A DNA stretch of 37,614 nt, from positions 1-37,614 of IMG/VR virus record IMGVR_UViG_3300001678_000032, one strand, 5' to 3'. Origin of the DNA: a virus. Position 1 is the stretch's first letter, and every line of letters starts with the position of its first letter. Positions 14,566-24,616 of the stretch are shown here, in pieces. A model generated the notes under the pieces. The model saw only the letters and a list, made by a program, of their open reading frames with translations. It ran no database searches and had not been told where the DNA came from. A program made the translations under genes and the position numbers.

Positions 14566-15027
14566 GAACTTACCTGCAATATATAATGATTCAAGAGGAG
14601 TTTTAGCTTCTCTAAGTTGCTTCTTTAAGGCTGCATTGGTTGAGCCTTCTACTTCTGACATTTCAAATATTTTAATCTTAATATTAAATAAGAAATCTAT
14701 ATTTAAATCGTCAGGTGCTGGATTGAAGATGTGATCTACTGTTAATCTATCTTGCTGATCTGCAGCATTAGGATCGTATACTAATCCATAGTCAATACAC
14801 ATATTCTTAACGAATGCTGTGAAGTTAGCTCTATCAACCTCATGACGTTGGTTGGTCATATTAGTGATTTCATCAATAGTAAACTGTTCTAATAGTTCTA
14901 GATAATCAGGATTCTCTAAATCCGCAGGTACTAAGATTGCTTCAGGAAATTCTAGTCCTTCAACAATTGCAACTGTATCAATATAGTCCTTCTTTGAACT
15001 TGTAAAAAATGCTTCTGTAAATACCAT
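14554..15027 (-). CDS. Small structural-cluster protein, 157 aa
   Basis: The ATG at 15027 is chosen because a GAGG lies 10 nt upstream; a TTG at 15036 would extend the protein by three residues but sits too close to that site. The protein is acidic (MVFTEAFFTSSKKDYIDT..., 'LENPDYLELLEQFTIDEI', 'DQQDRLTVDHIFNPAPDD'). It has a C-terminal helix with 'NAALKKQLREAKTPLESLY'. I do not know its function. It is the last gene before the cassette, 1 bp after the 305-aa gene, so it probably belongs to the virion or fibre-assembly set (an adaptor or fibre chaperone is possible). Confidence 0.6.
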   Translation of the reverse strand: MVFTEAFFTSSKKDYIDTVAIVEGLEFPEAILVPADLENPDYLELLEQFTIDEITNMTNQRHEVDRANFTAFVKNMCIDYGLVYDPNAADQQDRLTVDHIFNPAPDDLNIDFLFNIKIKIFEMSEVEGSTNAALKKQLREAKTPLESLYIAGKFLYE

Positions 15028-15028
15028 G

Positions 15029-15946
15029 TTATTCAAACCTCACTCGTAAATTATAATTGCTAACGGTGTATGCACTGCCATTAGGAAATTCTTGTGATCT
15101 ATAGTCATCACCGACTTGTAGTTTCTGGTAATTACCCGATCCATTTAATCTTGTATCTGAACAAGCAGAACCTTGAGATGAACCAGATCCATTCCAACTC
15201 CATCTTAATCTATAACCAGTAACACTAGACGCTAGGTGTTTAACTGTTTGAAATATATAATCCTGATCAGTATTTTCTACAGCACTATATTCTTGTAATG
15301 ATCCATTGTTAAGAGTACTAAATCGTATCATCTGTGGTAGATTACCAGTAGTAATAGGGTTTCTTTTATGCAAGTAATAATTACCTACACCATAAGGTTG
15401 ATCTTGTGTCTCTGCGATTCCTGCAGCTGTGTATGAACTAACGCTAGCTCGTGTGTCATAAAACACCTGTCCCTGCTTTGTATAAGAAGCCACAGAATTA
15501 GCTGTAGATATTTTAAAAAATTCTGAATCCTTAACTTTAGTTAAAGCAGTATACGAAAATGTATCATATACATCCTGTAATGACATTTTTCTAAGGCTGC
15601 CAGAGCCGTTGTAATATACAGGGAAATTATCAACATTCGGTGCATTAACAGTTGTAACAGTTTGATTTACCTTAGAATATCCTACAGATACAACAACGGG
15701 TTCAGCAGTTGAAGATTCTGCAACAAATGCTGTGCTACTAGAACTGCTTGCTCCAGCTTTTAATCTAGAATCATAGATTGTACCCAGGTTACCACCTCCG
15801 GTTGCAGATGCAACATAGGTCAAGTATACATTAGCCTCACTGAGGTACCTACTATATAATCTATTGCGAGCTACATCTATGTCAGCATCACTAAATTCTT
15901 TGATGTTTCCATAACTATCGTACTTTAAAGGTCTTCTAAAAGCCAT
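15029..15946 (-). CDS. Virion structural protein, 305 aa, fibre-like
   Basis: It begins MAFRRPLKYDSYGNIKEFSD, an opening I associate with structural proteins of marine T4-like phages. Residues 1-40 are helical (DADIDVARNRLYSRYL) and the rest is Ser/Gly/Thr-rich beta-type sequence ending YNLRVRFE. AAGGAA stands 8 nt before the ATG. It lies between the 666-aa fibre and the 157-aa gene in one leftward run. It may be a short fibre or baseplate-associated protein; the T4 counterpart is not evident. Confidence 0.7.
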   Translation of the reverse strand: MAFRRPLKYDSYGNIKEFSDADIDVARNRLYSRYLSEANVYLTYVASATGGGNLGTIYDSRLKAGASSSSSTAFVAESSTAEPVVVSVGYSKVNQTVTTVNAPNVDNFPVYYNGSGSLRKMSLQDVYDTFSYTALTKVKDSEFFKISTANSVASYTKQGQVFYDTRASVSSYTAAGIAETQDQPYGVGNYYLHKRNPITTGNLPQMIRFSTLNNGSLQEYSAVENTDQDYIFQTVKHLASSVTGYRLRWSWNGSGSSQGSACSDTRLNGSGNYQKLQVGDDYRSQEFPNGSAYTVSNYNLRVRFE

Positions 15947-15962
15947 TATATAATTTCCTTAA

Positions 15963-17963
15963 TTACGGGAATAATTGAGTTCCGCCAGAATTTAATACCT
16001 TCAGTGCATTACCTGAGTGATAAACTCTTCTCATTGTACCAGCGTTATCTTCCATTTGCCACTCATTAGATGAATCATCCCACTTAAATGTTCTCCAAGT
16101 GTTTGAATTGTCATCGTAGAAATTTATATATGAATCTGATGATCCATTAGATCCTACTTGCATGTAGTCTGATGAAGTGTGAACAGTATCAGACGTGTTT
16201 GCAGTTACTGTTAATGACCCTACAAGAGTGTCAGTTGAATTTAATAAGAATTTATTATTAGCTTCTGATTCGGTGTAATATCTACCATCATGATTATGGT
16301 TATCATTACCAACTGTTGTCGATATTGTAACGCTTCCTAGGTTAGTCATATAAGCCTCACCAGTTACATCACCAGTTAGCTTTATTAGTGGATCATTAAC
16401 GTTTATATCTAAGGTGTTATCTGCTGCTTGATATATAACTGAAACCCCTGATTCAGAATTACCAGCCCACATAGCTCCAGCAATATCTTCAACACTAGTT
16501 TGAAAGTTGTCAATGTTAGCTGTTGTATGGTTATGTCCATCATCAGCAATTGTTAAGGTAACTTTACCTGTGGCATCACTATAGACTGCCGATATACCAC
16601 CTGATTCTGTGTTACTAGTAAACATACTACCTGACACATCTTGAACCTTCTCAGTAAATGTTAGGCCAGAATTATATATTACTTCACTGCCCATCTTAAC
16701 TTCATCAGAGAATGTAGCATTGTTTTTAAATTTAATGTTGGCTCCAACCTCATCCCAACCAGATACTTCATTAATTTCTAAGAATCTATTATCTAATGAC
16801 TCTCCACCAATCTTAATATCAGTAGCGTTTAATGTACCAGATACATCTACTTTATAAGATGAATGAGCTGCTTTACCAATACCCACTCTATTTGATGTAT
16901 TGATTCGAATCGTGTTGGTTGTACCATTACCAAGGTTTAGATATTGGCCAGATGCATATAATCCACCTGAAGTAAATGTCATATTACCAGTTAATGTATC
17001 ACCAGAAGCATTTACAAAATCACCAGTTAAATTATCTTGACGGGCCCTAATAGCAATAATAGCATCGGTAATATTCTGTTCAGTTCTAGTAGTACCATTT
17101 TCATATGTACTCCAAGTACCTACATCACCTTGCAAAAGGTCTACATTATTCTCTTCAGTATCTAATCTTGATTCATGGTTATTTAATGCCCAGATTAATG
17201 ATTTATTATCCGTACCATCCCATTTAGAATTAGTTAATACAAAATCCTCAATGCCATTAATAGCATCTACTAAATTAGTATGTGTTCCATATAATGCTGT
17301 TTGTATAGCAGATGCACTTGTATTGCCATTGGTCTGGGTACCACCAAGTATATATCCAATAGTATTTAATCTAGCATAGTCATTATTTAATGCACCAGAT
17401 ACAGATGTCTGAGTTCCATCATAAACATCTGCGAATGTAGTTGTTAATGTAATACCAGAAGCAATTGCGATTTGTCCAATATAATCAGTATTAGCATTAA
17501 TAGCTGTTACTAAATCGGTAGCGTGTGCACTAGATTGATCTGTTATATCTTCAATTAGTAATGGATCTAAGTTAGCCATAACACCACGATCGCTCTCGTT
17601 AGTATCTAGTCTTGAGTCATGAGAGTTTAAGGTACCAACTAATGTTGGATACTGAGCATAATGAGTAAGTCCTGTGATATCCCCTTGTTCATCATCTTTT
17701 GTGTTAAGTCGACTATCTGCATTATTGACAGCACCTACTAGGTTTCCACGGCCATCGAATAAGACTGATATATCACCAAGCCAAACACTATTATTACTAG
17801 TTTCAGTTCTTAGGTTGTTAAGGGTACCTATTACAGTGTCTTCACCAGACACTGAGTTGGAATTTATAGTAGATAAATCACCTAAGGCAGATCCTACCTC
17901 GTTGGTTTTGATTCTCCATTCTTCAAATGTGTTTGTGTATGAAACATTAACAGTATTAGGCAT
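15963..17963 (-). CDS. Tail fibre-like structural protein, 666 aa
   Basis: The N-terminus VNVSYTNTFEEWRIKTNEVG is a conserved opening of large structural proteins in T4-like marine phages. Residues about 45-300 hold loose repeats of 'VGTLN.HDSRLDTNES' or 'ALNN..SRLDT.E' type, likely coiled-coil shaft. Around 340-400 there is 'LGNGTTNTIRIN' then 'GIGKAAHSSYKVDVSGTL', typical of fibre intramolecular domains. The C-terminal third is beta-rich and ends VLNSGGTQLFP. Function: adhesin or proximal fibre, by inference. Confidence 0.8.
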   Translation of the reverse strand: MPNTVNVSYTNTFEEWRIKTNEVGSALGDLSTINSNSVSGEDTVIGTLNNLRTETSNNSVWLGDISVLFDGRGNLVGAVNNADSRLNTKDDEQGDITGLTHYAQYPTLVGTLNSHDSRLDTNESDRGVMANLDPLLIEDITDQSSAHATDLVTAINANTDYIGQIAIASGITLTTTFADVYDGTQTSVSGALNNDYARLNTIGYILGGTQTNGNTSASAIQTALYGTHTNLVDAINGIEDFVLTNSKWDGTDNKSLIWALNNHESRLDTEENNVDLLQGDVGTWSTYENGTTRTEQNITDAIIAIRARQDNLTGDFVNASGDTLTGNMTFTSGGLYASGQYLNLGNGTTNTIRINTSNRVGIGKAAHSSYKVDVSGTLNATDIKIGGESLDNRFLEINEVSGWDEVGANIKFKNNATFSDEVKMGSEVIYNSGLTFTEKVQDVSGSMFTSNTESGGISAVYSDATGKVTLTIADDGHNHTTANIDNFQTSVEDIAGAMWAGNSESGVSVIYQAADNTLDINVNDPLIKLTGDVTGEAYMTNLGSVTISTTVGNDNHNHDGRYYTESEANNKFLLNSTDTLVGSLTVTANTSDTVHTSSDYMQVGSNGSSDSYINFYDDNSNTWRTFKWDDSSNEWQMEDNAGTMRRVYHSGNALKVLNSGGTQLFP

Positions 17964-17964
17964 A

Positions 17965-18168
17965 TTACTTCTTCTTATTATTTAGTAAAGTCTTCAACAT
18001 ATCCTTTATTTCAGATACGTCATCCTCTAATTTATTTATACGGGCTGCATCCAATTTACGCTTCAATGAAGCTTCACGTACAATCTTAGCATTACTTCTA
18101 TCTTTATTTATAATAGCACCACTAGTTGGATCTCTGAATAAATCAGCCTTACCTTCTACAGGTATCAT
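17965..18168 (-). CDS. Small coiled-coil protein, 67 aa, conserved in the T4-like baseplate region
   Basis: It starts MIPVEGKADLFRDPTSGAII, then has basic residues and a C-terminal heptad-like helix (RINKLEDDVSEIKDMLKTLL) with a lysine tail. The start overlaps the stop of the 1685-aa gene by 4 bp, and its stop lies 1 bp from the 666-aa gene start. Small proteins of this kind sit next to the long DUF4815-type gene in related phages; the role is unknown. Two TATAAATA boxes fall inside it and may drive the fibre gene below. Confidence 0.7.
   Translation of the reverse strand: MIPVEGKADLFRDPTSGAIINKDRSNAKIVREASLKRKLDAARINKLEDDVSEIKDMLKTLLNNKKK
18033..18112 (-). promoter_or_regulatory. Pair of candidate late promoters inside the 67-aa gene
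   Basis: Minus-strand TATAAATA occurs at 18112-18105 and again at 18040-18033, about 140 and 70 nt upstream of the 666-aa fibre gene start. They could give that gene extra late transcription, but both are inside coding sequence, so confidence is limited. Confidence 0.35.
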
Positions 18169-21100
18169 GACAACAACGCTATAGATCTGAGGCTCTTACA
18201 TGAAGGAATCTTAGAAGTATCTTGTGATGTGAATACAATCTTGATAGCGAATAAAGTGAATGGTTCTACACTCACTGAATATTCCATTTCTCTATAGTAA
18301 CTTGGATCGTCTGAGTAAGGAATAGATCCAATGGTAGCAGTTACGTGCTCCCATGGCAGATTATCAAATCCTGTAGCTTCTGAACTAGTTTTAAAATACA
18401 ACTCAATACCAGTTTTAGATGGTCTATTAACATCCAAGAATACTTTCAGTTCATCAGAACTTTCATCTAACTGAACTGTTTTAGTAACATATTTAGATAG
18501 TGAAGACCCTCTATAAGCATCAGTCTCTTCAAAGAAGTTTGATACAGTATTAAAACCATTTGTATCAACACCAATAGGATTATTAATCCTATTGAATACC
18601 GTAATAGCTGAACAACGCTGCATATCAATTACAGGGCTCACATTATCATTATCAGATGTTAATGTACCTCTGAATTCAAGGGTAGGATCAGTTGTGTTTA
18701 GGATAGCTCTTGGAACTTGAGGTGTATAGTTATTGTTTATAATTATAGGTGTATATGAACTGCCAATAACATAGTCATTCTCACCTTGTAACATAGTATC
18801 CTTAATACCCCAAGTCATACCAGTGTTAGGTAAAGTTATCTCTTGGATGAATGGGAAGATTGTATTCCATGCTAGGTTTTCTGATGCAGTTACTCCAGCA
18901 CCACCGTCAATTCCAGTTCCAGTTGAAGCAGTTGGAGTTGTCACAGTATATCTATCTCTCTCTACGTTTTTAATAGTATGACTTGACTTCACTTCTACTA
19001 AAGGTATCCCGTTAATATTAGATGTTCCAGCATAATCAATTACTACAGATTCACCATTAGTCATACCATGGTTTCTATGAGATACTATAATATCTTTAGA
19101 TCCTATTATAGTTTGGAATGGATCCAACTCTAATGATCTTGCTTGAATAGAATCATTGTATAAGTCTATAGAAGCACTTGAACTAAACACAGCTCTATTC
19201 ATTCTAAACGATATATCTGTATTTTGATCAGGAGTCCATGTAGATGCGTTAGCAGATTTAAACATTACACCATTATATGGTTGTTTGTTTATTCTATTTC
19301 CATCAACGTCATCTTGCCCAATCTCAGCAACTTTTACATTATATTGATTAGAGTTAGCCATAATAACGAAACAGTATTCAATACCATCTTGTAAATATAC
19401 AGGCGAATCAAATGTAAAAGTGGTTGCTGGATTAGTATTAACTACGTCTGGAATGATAACATCAACCGGATTTAAAGTCTTTCTTGATAGTGGCACTACA
19501 CGTTGTGTAGGAATACCTTGATCCATTTCTCTTATTTGAATTTCTACTGGAATGTTAGCATCTTTAGATTGGAAGAACAAGTCAAGGCTTGTTACGAATG
19601 CTCCACCTTGCAAGTCAACCATTATAGATTGAGCTAGAGGATCTACCCAGTAAGTTCTAGTAGACTCATTTGTTCTAGTTTGATTTACAGCTTCTCTTTG
19701 AATTGTTGGAACTCTAGTCGATATAGAAACATTCTCTTTTGTCTCGATTAAACCTTTAGCAGCATAGTTTGCTGATGCAAAAGTAATATTGTTATCATTA
19801 GGGTTATTATTTTCAGATGATGTTAATAAGAACGTCTTATCACCAGTATTGAAACTCATATCACTATTGTTAGGTACCCAAAATGATCCTTTGATGAATC
19901 CGTTTGCGTCAGTAACAAGTGAAGTAGCTCCTAGTGGGTGAGCTGTTTTGTCATTAATACCAGTAGTAAGAGCGTTATTTGCTATAACAGCAAACGCAGC
20001 TGAAAGGATATCCATATCAACAGTGTTTACGTATGAAGATACTTCAACACCATCGAAGAATGCAAATACTTCAGTATTAGGTCTTAACCTAGTACCTTCA
20101 AATGAAACGAATCGAGATCTCATAAATGGAGCAAAGTTCACAGATACTACTCTATCTCCAACAGTAGTAGATACAGTATCAGTTCCTATAGATGTTACAG
20201 AACCTGCTCTTGATTGTCCACGTGTAGTAGTCTGATCTCTTCTTCTTCCACTAGCTACTGTAGTTGTTCCTGTCCAGTTAGTCTGCCATGAATTCCATAC
20301 AGTACCTGTTGCAACTGCCTCATTTACGATAGCACTCATTGCATCAAAAACACCGTCATTATTAATAATCACGTTAGGACGTCTATCTATATCTTTCCAC
20401 TCATCTGTTTCAGGAGTCAGCTTTAAAGACCCACTCCAATTGAAGACATCGTACGGATTAACGTTAATAGCTGTCGAGTATTGTAGCTGCTCAATTATAG
20501 CAGTATTTGTATAAGGTAGTGTTACAAGGTCACCTGTTCTTTGAGCACTAGATGAATTATCAAATAACATAGATACGTTATTTTCAGAAAATAATGGTCT
20601 TAGTAGACCATTAGCTCTATCGATACCGACTGAGTACTCAGTTGAGTCTGTTCTAGCAACATTTGTCGATTGGAACGAGTCTACCAAGAATCCTGTCTTA
20701 AATTTATCAATATTACCAGCACCTAAGATCTGTTTATCACTAGCTTCTTTTTCTAGTAAAGATAATACAGTATAGTATTCCAGCTTGTTGATTCTATTCT
20801 CAAGCTTACCAATATCACGCATTGTGTAGCGTTTATTATCAATATACTGAATATCAACTTCGTTTGGTGTCATTGTGTATGCAGGAATATTTAAATGATA
20901 CAATACCATTGCATCTTTAGGCATTCCTGGCTCAGATGGATCTAAATCAGAAACACCTTTAAGTACACCGAATTCTCCATCCTTATCTAAGTACACCTTA
21001 TCAATTCTATTTAAGTAATACTGAATATCTGTTGTGAACTGAGTGTTAGGTCTAGGACATGTAGTTACAGATGCTCCACTTCCAGTGAAGTGTCCTCCAC

Positions 21101-23222
21101 TATTATTCATACGTGGTCTGAAGTCTACAGCACTTCTTAATTCTATTCCGTTATGGCTAGGGATACCTTCATAGTCCACTTGACCAGTATACGAGTCAAT
21201 CGTAAAGAAGTCTCCAGTACCATGATCGAAGTAATTATAAGTTACATCCAAATCTCCAGTTACTGTAAAGTTGGTATCAACTTTTAGCTTGATAGAAGCT
21301 GGAGCGTAATGTGTATCTCTTTGTCCATTATCAAAATCAAAATGCTTAGTGATATCTTGACCACCTTCAGTAATTGAAACAATTGACTGAATATCACAGT
21401 GAGGTAATTGCTGGTACGTATTAAAGTCGATTGCAGTAGAGTAAGAGAAAACCATTCCATGATTTGGAATCAATGATTTTTGCTTATGTTTTAAAGTTCT
21501 ATTGACAGGAGCAATTAGAGTAGTGTATTTAGTTTCTACCGTTTGAGGAAGAAAGTTAATCGTTACTTGAGGAGGTGTTATATTGTTGTTAATAGTGACA
21601 GTTATAGGGTTAGTATTAACATTACCAGATACTTCATCATCTATGTACGAGTATACAGTATCCCAGTGGATAATGTCTCCAGTAGAGTCATTCTTTAGTA
21701 TCCAGTTTGTTGTATCAAACTGACTGAACGTCTCACTCTCTACATTACAAGAGAAATTAACTTGATGTGAAGCTACAGCTACTGGTGTAAACTCTTTATT
21801 ACAATTATAGCTGTAGTTAAAGTCTTGAGGTAGTAGAACATCAGTCTGAGCGTTACATGTTTTAATTCTAGAATAAGGCAATGCAAATACTAATGAATCG
21901 TTAGCTAAGTTATAATGTCCTGCAATGAGGTTGGCAGTAAATTTAGGAGTAGTATCACCTAAAGATGCTGAGTCTTTAACATTAGTAGCTTGAGAGATTG
22001 ATCCAGATAAATCAAAAACATGAAGTCTATATGAACCATCAGCTATATACTGGATAGATCGTACGCGAGCTTCACCCTTAACGTTGCCGTTATCATCTAA
22101 TAACGTTATTGGCTCAAATGTTGTAATATCAGGTAAACCTACAATAGAGCTAACATCAATAAAGTTATTAATATCAAGAGTAGTAACTTTGTCTGTTGCT
22201 AGATCAGCATCTCTAGCTTTATCGAATTCCACATCAGTGGTTGATAGAGTTTCAATCTCATATCCTCGAACGTAAGCTTTAGATGGTTCTATACCAAGAG
22301 TTAACTTGGTTGCGTCTGGATTAGGAGATACGTGATTTTTAACAGATGCTGGGAATGGGTTGACTGTATAGTTTCCACTCTCGTCGAATGTTCTTCGAGC
22401 CAAAGTGTCTTCTATAACAGCATAGTCAGTCGATCTAGCATGTTTTGTTATTTTACCAGATTGAAGTCTTGCTAATAGAACAAAGTTTCCTATAGCAGAG
22501 TTTACTTCTCTCTTAACTAATTCAGTTGTAATTGAATATCTATGAGCACCTGGAGCAGCTTCGTTCGGAGTTCCTAATGCGTTATCATTAAGTGATACAT
22601 CACTTCCTGCTGACACAACCTCTTCCTGTACTCTTAATCCAACGTCATATGATACATCAGTATCATATTTAGCTAGTACTATAGTAGAAGACTTTACTAT
22701 TACAAAGTTCTTCTTGATATAGTATATACCCTCATCTACAGAGATTATTGAACCATGGCCAACAGTATTTACTGTTAATGATATACCTGTATCAGCATCA
22801 ACTACTGATGATCCATCAGTAAAGACGTCTCCTGACATATAGTTACCGAATAAGGTAACTGCATCGTTTTCAGTAGCAGCTTCCACATGCACAACTTTAA
22901 ATATAGATGTTCCTAACTCTAAGCTGACGCCAATGTAATCATCAAGATTAGTAACAGTATCACTAGCTTTGATGTAATCAATCTTGTTGTGGATATGAAC
23001 ATGTCCAGGAACAACAATCGATCCCTCTTTAAACATATGGTCACCCATAGATGACACTTGATTCTGCAGTATAGACTGCATTTGAGTTAATTCTCTTGCT
23101 TGCAGTGCATGTCCAGGTCGGAATAAAATTCTATTATACTTCTCTCTTGGAGTTAAACCATCAACTGCTGTAGGTATGTTAAAATCATCCCAGTAAGGTT
23201 CAATATTAAACTTAATTGCCAT
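18165..23222 (-). CDS. Very large structural protein, DUF4815-type, 1685 aa
   Basis: The first 80 residues (FNIEPYWDDFNIPTAVDGLT, then REKYNRILFRPGHALQAREL and QMQSILQNQVS) are the conserved N-terminal region of a long structural protein found in T4-like cyanophages and pelagiphages. Residues about 700-780 contain 'HNGIELRSAVDFRPRMN' and 'RYTMRDIGKLENRINKLEYY', also conserved in these proteins. Later 'RTYWVDPLAQSIMVD' and 'PVEIQIREMDQGIPT' lie in a beta-rich domain. It is the longest gene here and follows gp8, where T4 has its wedge and fibre-attachment genes (gp9-gp12). It is probably the periphery of the baseplate or a fibre-attachment protein. AGGAATAG stands before the ATG. Confidence 0.85.
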   Translation of the reverse strand: MAIKFNIEPYWDDFNIPTAVDGLTPREKYNRILFRPGHALQARELTQMQSILQNQVSSMGDHMFKEGSIVVPGHVHIHNKIDYIKASDTVTNLDDYIGVSLELGTSIFKVVHVEAATENDAVTLFGNYMSGDVFTDGSSVVDADTGISLTVNTVGHGSIISVDEGIYYIKKNFVIVKSSTIVLAKYDTDVSYDVGLRVQEEVVSAGSDVSLNDNALGTPNEAAPGAHRYSITTELVKREVNSAIGNFVLLARLQSGKITKHARSTDYAVIEDTLARRTFDESGNYTVNPFPASVKNHVSPNPDATKLTLGIEPSKAYVRGYEIETLSTTDVEFDKARDADLATDKVTTLDINNFIDVSSIVGLPDITTFEPITLLDDNGNVKGEARVRSIQYIADGSYRLHVFDLSGSISQATNVKDSASLGDTTPKFTANLIAGHYNLANDSLVFALPYSRIKTCNAQTDVLLPQDFNYSYNCNKEFTPVAVASHQVNFSCNVESETFSQFDTTNWILKNDSTGDIIHWDTVYSYIDDEVSGNVNTNPITVTINNNITPPQVTINFLPQTVETKYTTLIAPVNRTLKHKQKSLIPNHGMVFSYSTAIDFNTYQQLPHCDIQSIVSITEGGQDITKHFDFDNGQRDTHYAPASIKLKVDTNFTVTGDLDVTYNYFDHGTGDFFTIDSYTGQVDYEGIPSHNGIELRSAVDFRPRMNNSGGHFTGSGASVTTCPRPNTQFTTDIQYYLNRIDKVYLDKDGEFGVLKGVSDLDPSEPGMPKDAMVLYHLNIPAYTMTPNEVDIQYIDNKRYTMRDIGKLENRINKLEYYTVLSLLEKEASDKQILGAGNIDKFKTGFLVDSFQSTNVARTDSTEYSVGIDRANGLLRPLFSENNVSMLFDNSSSAQRTGDLVTLPYTNTAIIEQLQYSTAINVNPYDVFNWSGSLKLTPETDEWKDIDRRPNVIINNDGVFDAMSAIVNEAVATGTVWNSWQTNWTGTTTVASGRRRDQTTTRGQSRAGSVTSIGTDTVSTTVGDRVVSVNFAPFMRSRFVSFEGTRLRPNTEVFAFFDGVEVSSYVNTVDMDILSAAFAVIANNALTTGINDKTAHPLGATSLVTDANGFIKGSFWVPNNSDMSFNTGDKTFLLTSSENNNPNDNNITFASANYAAKGLIETKENVSISTRVPTIQREAVNQTRTNESTRTYWVDPLAQSIMVDLQGGAFVTSLDLFFQSKDANIPVEIQIREMDQGIPTQRVVPLSRKTLNPVDVIIPDVVNTNPATTFTFDSPVYLQDGIEYCFVIMANSNQYNVKVAEIGQDDVDGNRINKQPYNGVMFKSANASTWTPDQNTDISFRMNRAVFSSSASIDLYNDSIQARSLELDPFQTIIGSKDIIVSHRNHGMTNGESVVIDYAGTSNINGIPLVEVKSSHTIKNVERDRYTVTTPTASTGTGIDGGAGVTASENLAWNTIFPFIQEITLPNTGMTWGIKDTMLQGENDYVIGSSYTPIIINNNYTPQVPRAILNTTDPTLEFRGTLTSDNDNVSPVIDMQRCSAITVFNRINNPIGVDTNGFNTVSNFFEETDAYRGSSLSKYVTKTVQLDESSDELKVFLDVNRPSKTGIELYFKTSSEATGFDNLPWEHVTATIGSIPYSDDPSYYREMEYSVSVEPFTLFAIKIVFTSQDTSKIPSCKSLRSIALLS

Positions 23223-23236
23223 TTGCTATTCCTAAT

Positions 23237-24607
23237 TTAAAATGCGATAACTAATCGGATTGTTTCGATTTGATCTGATCCTCTACTAACAGGGCTTCTA
23301 TTTTCTAAAAATAAAATATCACCTGAGTAATGGTCAATCTTTGGATCTACTACTGCAGTAACATCTTGACCACCAGTAGTAGCACTAGATAATCTAACCA
23401 GATCATTATCTGAGTTAAATACTCCAAATCCAGTATCTTCGTTCTGTACGTAATATAGGATACCATTAACAGAGTCATGCTCTACTACAATACCTCTAGC
23501 TCCAGTATCAGTTCCTACGAACTCATCATCTGGTGTGAATGAACCTCCAGCAACTACTAGAGACTTAGTAACATTGTATGCGTTAAAAGCTGCAACAGAG
23601 CCGGTAGAGTTGTCTATTGGATTCTTGATCAAAGAGATTTGTCTAAAATCGTTAGTTGATGGAATATCACCATTCTCATCACCATTAAATACTTTATTAA
23701 TAGCAATGTAATGAGATCTTAATTCATGTCTTGCGTCTTTACCAAAACCACCTTTAGGACCAATAACTGGTCGTACAACAGCTCCTGATCCAGCACCACC
23801 TGTAATTACTATTGTAGCTTTCGTATATCCTGATCCAGGATTAGTAACTTCAACATTTATGAAGTTACCATTCGAATCAACGGCTGCTGCTATCGTACAT
23901 CCTGTTCCATCTCCTATTACCTCTAGTACTGGGCTTGATGTGTAACCTGATCCAACTGATGTGATTTTAAAATTATAGATAGCTCCGTCAATAGCATTCT
24001 CTTGAACCGACCATTGGTTGATCAAGGCTGTATCAGATCCTGGATCTGGTTGAGATACCAACTTCTTAACTGGAATGAATGACTGCGTTAAGAACTTAGT
24101 GCCAGTATCAACTGGTACTGTGTACAAATATTTCCAAACGTATCCATCATATCCTGTATTATCGATAACACCTGATGTAGTAACACCTGCAATGTCAGGG
24201 TTTCTAGTAGATTGTCCAGAAGACTTTAAACAAATGAATACGTTATTATTATCAGTAATAACATAATATTCCTTACCTTCTATATTACCATCCCTATCAT
24301 CATAGTCTGCATACACCGTACCTGATGTCCACAAATGTCTAGGGCTGCAGTATATAATGTCGTTTGACTCAACCTTTTTCATTGCAAACATACCTTCCCA
24401 AGTAGTGTTTACTGTATAATCATTCTCTTCAGGATTCGTTGGATTGTTCTCATCTACTAAACCACCATCGTCTAACCAGGCATTTGGTTTACCTAGTCCA
24501 AGATAATAAGTATCTGAAGATACTGTTATGTTAGTATCATTGGACATACTGTCAACGAAGCGTTCCGTCGTATCTAATCTGAATTTGCTTGTAATAATTG
24601 CTGACAT
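23237..24607 (-). CDS. gp8: Baseplate wedge protein gp8
   Basis: 456 aa. Blocks match T4 gp8 in order: AIITSKFRLDTTERFVDSM (T4 AIVTSKFRTEKMLNFYNSI), YDGYVWKYLYTVPVD (T4 GDGYVWEYLFEIPPD), FRQISLIKNPID (T4 FRQISIITNPLE), and the end YSGDILFLENRSPV...DQIE (T4 HSGEMIYMENRPPI...DQTE). It is about 120 residues longer than T4 gp8, from inserted Gly-rich segments such as 'SVGSGYTSSPVLEVIGDGTG' at about 210-280. gp8 joins the wedge arms between gp7 and gp6. GGAG precedes the ATG at 24607, and a TATAAATA lies 69 nt upstream. Confidence 0.9.
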   Translation of the reverse strand: MSAIITSKFRLDTTERFVDSMSNDTNITVSSDTYYLGLGKPNAWLDDGGLVDENNPTNPEENDYTVNTTWEGMFAMKKVESNDIIYCSPRHLWTSGTVYADYDDRDGNIEGKEYYVITDNNNVFICLKSSGQSTRNPDIAGVTTSGVIDNTGYDGYVWKYLYTVPVDTGTKFLTQSFIPVKKLVSQPDPGSDTALINQWSVQENAIDGAIYNFKITSVGSGYTSSPVLEVIGDGTGCTIAAAVDSNGNFINVEVTNPGSGYTKATIVITGGAGSGAVVRPVIGPKGGFGKDARHELRSHYIAINKVFNGDENGDIPSTNDFRQISLIKNPIDNSTGSVAAFNAYNVTKSLVVAGGSFTPDDEFVGTDTGARGIVVEHDSVNGILYYVQNEDTGFGVFNSDNDLVRLSSATTGGQDVTAVVDPKIDHYSGDILFLENRSPVSRGSDQIETIRLVIAF

Positions 24608-24616
24608 TTATGTCTC